A stretch of 10,465 nucleotides of DNA. Origin: Myxococcales bacterium (GTDB lineage: Bacteria > Myxococcota > Polyangia > Polyangiales > Polyangiaceae). The number at the start of each line of letters is the position of its first letter. The first letter of the stretch is position 1. Below the pieces are notes generated by a model that saw only the letters and a program-made list of their open reading frames with translations, was not told where the DNA came from and ran no database searches. Below, piece by piece: positions 6,752 to 10,465 of this stretch. The DNA is taken from contig JAGQIY010000655.1 in assembly GCA_020430865.1 (NCBI GenBank), positions 1 through 10,465 of the forward strand, read 5' to 3'. Both the position numbers and the translations under genes were made by a program.

Positions 6752-8368
6752 GTGTTTGACGCGCTCAAAAGAGGATTCAAGGAAGCCCAGAACCGCCTCG
6801 CGGGGCTGACGGAGCTGAACGAAAAGAACATCCAGGCCGCCTTGCGAGAGGTGCGCCTGTCCCTGCTCGAAGCAGACGTCGAGCTGGGAGTGGTCAAGCG
6901 CTTCCTGGCGCGAGTCGAGGAGAAGGCCCTCGGCGCCACGGTGCAGGTCAAGGTCAAGCACAAGGGTGCTGCCCAGACCGTTTCCGCGGGGGACCAGTTC
7001 ATCAAGATCTGCCACGACGAGCTGGTGGCGATGATGGACTACGAAGGCGACCGCATCCAGTTCGCCCCCAGCGGCAAGACCGGCATCATGATGGTCGGTC
7101 TGCAGGGCTCGGGCAAGACGACCAGCTCCGCCAAGCTCGCACGCATGCTCAAGGGCGAGGGCAAGAAGCCGTTGCTCGTCGCCGCAGACATGCAGCGTCC
7201 GGCCGCCGTAGAGCAGCTCAAGGTCTTGGGCGAGCAGATCGATGTCCCCGTGTTCAACATCCCGGACGCCAGCCCCGTGGACATCTGCAAGGCAGCGCCG
7301 GCCGAAGCCAAGAAGCTCGGACGCGACGTCATCATCTACGACACCGCTGGCCGCCTCGCGATCGACGAGGCCCTGATGCAGGAGCTCGGTGACATCAAGG
7401 GCGGCGTCAGCCCCGAGAACATCTTCCTGGTCATCGACGCGATGATCGGCCAGGACTCCGTGAAGACCGCGGCGGCCTTCAACGAACGCCTGGGCATCAG
7501 CGGCGTGATCCTGACGAAGCTCGACGGCGACGCCCGCGGCGGCGCGGCGATCTCGGTCAAGGAGGTCACCGGCGCGCCCATCCTCTATGCAGGCATGGGC
7601 GAGACGTCGGACAAGCTCGAGGAGTTCCGCCCGGAAGGCATGGCGGGACGTATCCTCGGCATGGGTGACGTCGTTGGCCTGATGAAGGACTTCGAGGACG
7701 TCATCGACCAGAAGAAGGCCGAAGAGGACGCCGCCCGCATGATGAGCGGCGAGTTCACCCTCGAGGACTTCCTCAATCAGGTGCGCATGATCCGCCAGAT
7801 GGGCTCACTGAAAGACCTGGTGGAGAAGATGCCAGGCCTCGGTGGTATGGTTCCGCCCGGAGTCAACCTCGACGACAACGAGCTCACGCGCATCGAGGCC
7901 ATGATCCAGTCGATGACGCCCGGGGAGAAGCGGGACCCCAACATGCTGATCCGGGAACCCACCCGCGTGTCCCGCATCTCCCGCGGATCCGGTCAGCCCG
8001 AGCAGGGCGTGAGCGAGCTGGTACAGAAGTTCCTGTTCATGAAGCAGATGATGGGCGGCATGGGCGGGATGGGCGATGGCCTGCTCGGCAAGATCCCCGG
8101 AATGAAGAACCTCAACATGGCGCGCAACATGCGCAAGGCCATGAAGCAGGGCGGCGGAATGCCGGGCATGCCAGGCATGGGCGGCTTCCCAGGGATGCCG
8201 GGCATGGGCTTCCCCGGAATGCCTGGAATGCCGGGGATGCCTGGAATGGGAATGCCTGGAGCGGGTCAAGAGACCCCACAGATGCGCAAGCTCTCCAAGA
8301 GCGAGAAGAACCAGCGGAAGAACGCACGCAAAGCGCAGCGCTCGGCCCGCAAGAAGGGTCGCAAGTAG
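6752..8368 (+). CDS. ffh: Signal recognition particle protein Ffh (SRP54 homologue)
   Basis: Ffh binds 4.5S RNA and signal sequences emerging from the ribosome, then docks with the receptor FtsY so that nascent inner-membrane proteins reach the Sec translocon. The N domain (about 1-105) precedes a GTPase domain with GLQGSGKTT (116-124, P-loop), DMQRPAAVEQL (146-156), DTAGR (197-201) and TKLDGDARGG (255-264). The Met-rich M domain (about 335-465) has the RNA-binding motif SRISRGSG at 407-414; the usual RRxRI context reads RVSRI here. A Gly-Met-Pro tract (469-504) and a Lys/Arg-rich end (KNARKAQRSARKKGRK) make it 538 residues, longer than the common 450 or so. The GTG start fits the conserved N-terminus (MFDALKRGF). 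Lipoprotein genes follow closely, instead of rpsP and trmD, which are often near ffh. Confidence 0.98.
   Translation: MFDALKRGFKEAQNRLAGLTELNEKNIQAALREVRLSLLEADVELGVVKRFLARVEEKALGATVQVKVKHKGAAQTVSAGDQFIKICHDELVAMMDYEGDRIQFAPSGKTGIMMVGLQGSGKTTSSAKLARMLKGEGKKPLLVAADMQRPAAVEQLKVLGEQIDVPVFNIPDASPVDICKAAPAEAKKLGRDVIIYDTAGRLAIDEALMQELGDIKGGVSPENIFLVIDAMIGQDSVKTAAAFNERLGISGVILTKLDGDARGGAAISVKEVTGAPILYAGMGETSDKLEEFRPEGMAGRILGMGDVVGLMKDFEDVIDQKKAEEDAARMMSGEFTLEDFLNQVRMIRQMGSLKDLVEKMPGLGGMVPPGVNLDDNELTRIEAMIQSMTPGEKRDPNMLIREPTRVSRISRGSGQPEQGVSELVQKFLFMKQMMGGMGGMGDGLLGKIPGMKNLNMARNMRKAMKQGGGMPGMPGMGGFPGMPGMGFPGMPGMPGMPGMGMPGAGQETPQMRKLSKSEKNQRKNARKAQRSARKKGRK
8156..8263 (+). repeat. Gly-Met-Pro coding repeat in the ffh 3' part
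   Basis: Imperfect 9-base units of the type ATG-CCN-GGN encode residues 469-504 of Ffh, with two interruptions by Gly-Phe-Pro. The tract is likely to vary in length between strains. It may give a flexible, methionine-bearing linker between the M domain and the basic C-terminus. Confidence 0.8.
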
Positions 8369-8376
8369 TCGATGCG

Positions 8377-8384
8377 AGGAGAGG
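8377..8384 (+). promoter_or_regulatory. Shine-Dalgarno deciding the start of the first lipoprotein
   Basis: AGGAGAGG lies just before the ATG at 8387; its GGAG core (8378-8381) is five bases from it. The in-frame ATG at 8372 has no such site and would place this sequence inside the gene, so 8387 is the better start. Confidence 0.75.
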
Positions 8385-8386
8385 CG

Positions 8387-8992
8387 ATGGATCGCATTTA
8401 TTCTTTGACTGATCGCTTGAATCCGCGAGGATTCGCTACAAGGTTCCTTCCCAGTCTGTTCTTGGGGGTGAGTTTGCTCTGGCTCGGCGCCTGCGTCGAA
8501 CCTCAAGGCGACGCGGGCGAAGCCACGGCCGGCCCCAACGAGCAGATGGAGGCGCTCGCCGTCTCCGAGCTCCCGGAGGGCGCTGTCAGGCGCCACTTCG
8601 ACTTCGGAAGCCGCGTCTCTCTGGAGGGCTACAAGGTCGAGCAGACCAGCGTGCAGCCTGGCGGCCACGTCAAGATCACCTTCTACTGGCGCGGCTCCAA
8701 GCCGCCGAAGGGTGACTGGCGCCTGTTCACGCACCTGCTCGACTCGAGCGGTCGTCAGCTGGCGAACTTCGACACGGTGGGTCCGCTGCGGAGCGCCGGG
8801 AGCATTTCCTCCTGGCAACCAGGCAAGCTCTACGTCGACGAGCAAGACATCGAGCTGCCGAAGGACTTGAACACGCCGTTCATCACCCTCGCCGTCGGGG
8901 TCTGGACCGGAGTGGTGCGCCTGGACGTGATCGGCGGCGTAACCGACGACAAGAATCGAGCGCTGGTGGTGCTCCTACCAGTCAATCAGTGA
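8387..8992 (+). CDS. Lipoprotein with a single beta-sandwich domain
   Basis: The protein has 201 residues from the ATG at 8387. The hydrophobic segment (about 20-34) ends in the lipobox LGAC with Cys36 lipidated. Val at +2 rather than Asp suggests the outer membrane. A linker (37-68) leads to a beta-sandwich (about 70-199) with VQPGGHVKITFYW, LFTHLLDSSG, VGPLR, YVDEQDIELP and LAVGVW. From memory this pattern resembles the C-terminal domain of some membrane glycosyltransferases (GT39-like, Chloroflexi and myxobacteria), which have a YW...FVHLLD...G...D...P signature. Here it stands alone as a lipoprotein without catalytic residues. It is paralogous to the N-terminal domain of the next gene. 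It starts 18 bases after ffh, so it is probably in the ffh transcript. A role in binding or presenting envelope glycans is inference only. Confidence 0.82.
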   Translation: MDRIYSLTDRLNPRGFATRFLPSLFLGVSLLWLGACVEPQGDAGEATAGPNEQMEALAVSELPEGAVRRHFDFGSRVSLEGYKVEQTSVQPGGHVKITFYWRGSKPPKGDWRLFTHLLDSSGRQLANFDTVGPLRSAGSISSWQPGKLYVDEQDIELPKDLNTPFITLAVGVWTGVVRLDVIGGVTDDKNRALVVLLPVNQ

Positions 8993-9000
8993 TCGAGCGC

Positions 9001-9006
9001 GAGGGG
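9001..9006 (+). promoter_or_regulatory. Ribosome-binding site of the second lipoprotein
   Basis: GAGGGG lies a few bases before two adjacent start codons, GTG (9006) and ATG (9009). The GTG overlaps the site itself, so the ATG is the more likely start. Spacing is tight either way, and the protein changes by one residue only. Confidence 0.55.
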
Positions 9007-9008
9007 TG

Positions 9009-10460
9009 ATGAAGGGTTCGAGCTGGGCATGTATTCGAAGCAGCGCTCGCCCGCTGCTGCTCGCTGCGCTGTGTGGTCTCTGCACGGCGTGCGTCGATGA
9101 TTCCGGCGGAAAGAAGGTGGACAAGGCCGCGCTGGCGAAGTTCGTGCTCGCCAGCCCACCGGCGGACGTCGGCACCAAGCTGAACGCTGACTTCGACGGC
9201 AAGATCACGCTGCTGGGTGCCAGGGTCGAGCCCAAGGGCGTCGTGCGCCCCGGCTCGAAGCTGAAGGTCACGATGTACTGGCAGGTCAAGCAGCCCCTCG
9301 GAGAGGAGGGCTGGAACCTGTTCACTCACGTCCTCGATGGCTCGGGGGAGCGCATCCTCAACATCGACAACGTCGGTCCGCTGCGCCAGCTCGAGGGCAA
9401 CCATCAGGCGATGTGGCCGAGCGCCTGGGAGGCCGGAAAGGTATACGTGGACGAGCAAGAGTTCACCGTACCCGCCAGCATCAAGACGACCAAGCTGCAG
9501 ATCACCACGGGGATCTGGAAGGATACCTCGCGGATACCGATCAAGAGCGGCCCCAAGGACGCCCACAACCGCGCCATCGTCGCGACGCTCAACACTGGCG
9601 TCACGCCGGGCGCAGTGCCTCGCTCGGGCTTGCCCAGCCTACGCGTGACGGACCTGCTGGAGGGGCAGACCATCCAGATCGACGGCAAGCTGGACGAAGC
9701 GGCTTGGAAGGGCGCGGCGAGCACCGGGCCTTTCATCGACGTTCGCAGCGGGAAGCCCAACGCACGCTTCCCGGTGAACGGAAGCGTGAAGCTCTTGTGG
9801 GATCAAGAGCACCTGTATCTGGGCTTCGAGATCAAGGACAAGAAGGTCACCGGCGGCTTCGACGCGAAGCAAACGGATCCTCACCTCTGGACGAAGGACA
9901 CCGTCGAGATCATGACGGATCCGGATGGTGATGGGGACAACAAGGACTACTACGAGATCCAGATCAACCCGCAGAACCTGGTCTTCGACTCCCAGTTCGA
10001 CGACTACAACAAGCCCAAGGTCGAGCCCGACGGTCCCTTCGGACACCAGGATTGGTCGGCCAAGCTGAAGAGCGCCGTGACCATCAACGGCACCCTGGAC
10101 GACGACGATGACGAGGATCAAGGCTACGTGGTCGAGGTCGCGATCCCCTGGAAGTCGTTCAGCAAGGCCAAGCAAGCGCCCCCCAAGCCAGGCGACACCT
10201 GGCGCATGAACTTCTACGCCATGGAGAACAACGGCGGCGTCGCCTGGAGCCCGATCCTCGGTCAGGGCAATTTCCACAAGGCAGCGCGCTTCGGTCGTGT
10301 CACCTGGGCGTCCTCGCGTCCTGCGGCGCCGCCTGGCGCTAGCGGCGGTGCGGCTTCAGCTGGCAGCGCTGCACCGAGCAGCGGCGCGGCGCCGAGTGCG
10401 AATCCTCCAACCAGCGGCGCGCAGAAGAGGCCCAAGGTGGTGAACCCAGGCAAGCCGTGA
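9009..10460 (+). CDS. Lipoprotein: beta-sandwich plus CBM9-like sugar-binding domain
   Basis: The protein has 483 residues. The signal peptide ends in LCTAC, giving lipid-Cys28 (Cys at -3 is unusual). The domain at about 60-195 is paralogous to the previous protein: both have YW, LF THxLD-x-SG, DxVGPLR and KxYVDEQ. From about 210 to 435 a second domain matches family-9 carbohydrate-binding modules: IDGKLDEAAWKGA (224-236), VKLLWDQEHLYLGFEIKD (260-277), LWTKDTVEIMTDPDGDGD (293-310), YYEIQINP (314-321), GYVVEVAIPWKSF (372-384) and RFGRVTW (427-433). CBM9 modules bind sugar chain ends and calcium; the DPDGDGDNKD loop (304-313) may hold an ion. A DDDDDED stretch lies at 364-370. The end (436-483) is Ala/Ser/Gly/Pro-rich and basic. 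No catalytic glycosidase domain is seen, so this is probably a surface binding protein. It starts 16 bases after its paralogue. CBM9 similarity is fairly sure; the ligand is unknown. Confidence 0.85.
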   Translation: MKGSSWACIRSSARPLLLAALCGLCTACVDDSGGKKVDKAALAKFVLASPPADVGTKLNADFDGKITLLGARVEPKGVVRPGSKLKVTMYWQVKQPLGEEGWNLFTHVLDGSGERILNIDNVGPLRQLEGNHQAMWPSAWEAGKVYVDEQEFTVPASIKTTKLQITTGIWKDTSRIPIKSGPKDAHNRAIVATLNTGVTPGAVPRSGLPSLRVTDLLEGQTIQIDGKLDEAAWKGAASTGPFIDVRSGKPNARFPVNGSVKLLWDQEHLYLGFEIKDKKVTGGFDAKQTDPHLWTKDTVEIMTDPDGDGDNKDYYEIQINPQNLVFDSQFDDYNKPKVEPDGPFGHQDWSAKLKSAVTINGTLDDDDDEDQGYVVEVAIPWKSFSKAKQAPPKPGDTWRMNFYAMENNGGVAWSPILGQGNFHKAARFGRVTWASSRPAAPPGASGGAASAGSAAPSSGAAPSANPPTSGAQKRPKVVNPGKP

Positions 10461-10465
10461 GGGCT

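Noticed and set aside
8372..8386. Upstream ATG at 8372 as start of the first lipoprotein
   Set aside because: It would place the good AGGAGAGG ribosome-binding site inside the gene and has none of its own.
7805..8845. Open frame of 346 codons on the - strand
   Set aside because: It is opposite ffh and the first lipoprotein; its His/Arg/Ala-rich translation is the mirror of the Gly-Met-Pro repeat and shows no family motif.
1..10465. CRISPR array, transposon, prophage or defence-system genes
   Set aside because: No regularly spaced repeats, terminal inverted repeats, transposase, integrase, nuclease or reverse-transcriptase motifs were seen on either strand.

Overview
The window is GC-rich bacterial chromosome, most likely from a myxobacterium of the order Polyangiales (Sorangium/Polyangium type). 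This rests on a secreted TPR/PEGA protein and a lipoprotein with a long Gly/Ala/Thr linker after its lipobox, both typical of that group, and on an RpoH-type sigma factor with an extended N-terminus. The taxonomic call is inferred from protein style; no marker RNA is present. All seven genes lie on the + strand, and none on the opposite strand is convincing.

Layout. (1) 1-1803: the 3' part of a TPR-repeat protein whose start lies before the window. Its codon use looks less GC-biased than that of the later genes. A hairpin follows its stop. (2) 1804-2152: a 349-base non-coding stretch with an AT-richer patch, two C-rich tracts and several inverted repeats just before the next gene. (3) 2153-4556: a two-gene unit, a secreted TPR/PEGA protein with two membrane helices followed 7 bases later by a Gly-rich lipoprotein. 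(4) 4685-6605: an RpoH-family sigma factor (TTG start) and rsmI (GTG start), separated by one base and probably translationally coupled. The region before the sigma gene can fold over its ribosome-binding site. (5) 6752-10460: ffh, the protein subunit of the signal recognition particle, followed at short spacing by two lipoproteins that share one beta-sandwich domain; the second adds a CBM9-like carbohydrate-binding domain.

How the genes may work together. The core theme is protein synthesis and export: a stress-type sigma factor, a decoding-centre rRNA methyltransferase and the SRP GTPase. Around it are envelope proteins of poorly known function, four of them predicted to be exported. I see no CRISPR array, tRNA, rRNA, transposase, phage gene or recognisable defence system. 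The best leads are the possible RNA switch before the sigma gene, the charged N-terminal extension of that sigma factor, and the duplicated lipoprotein pair behind ffh.
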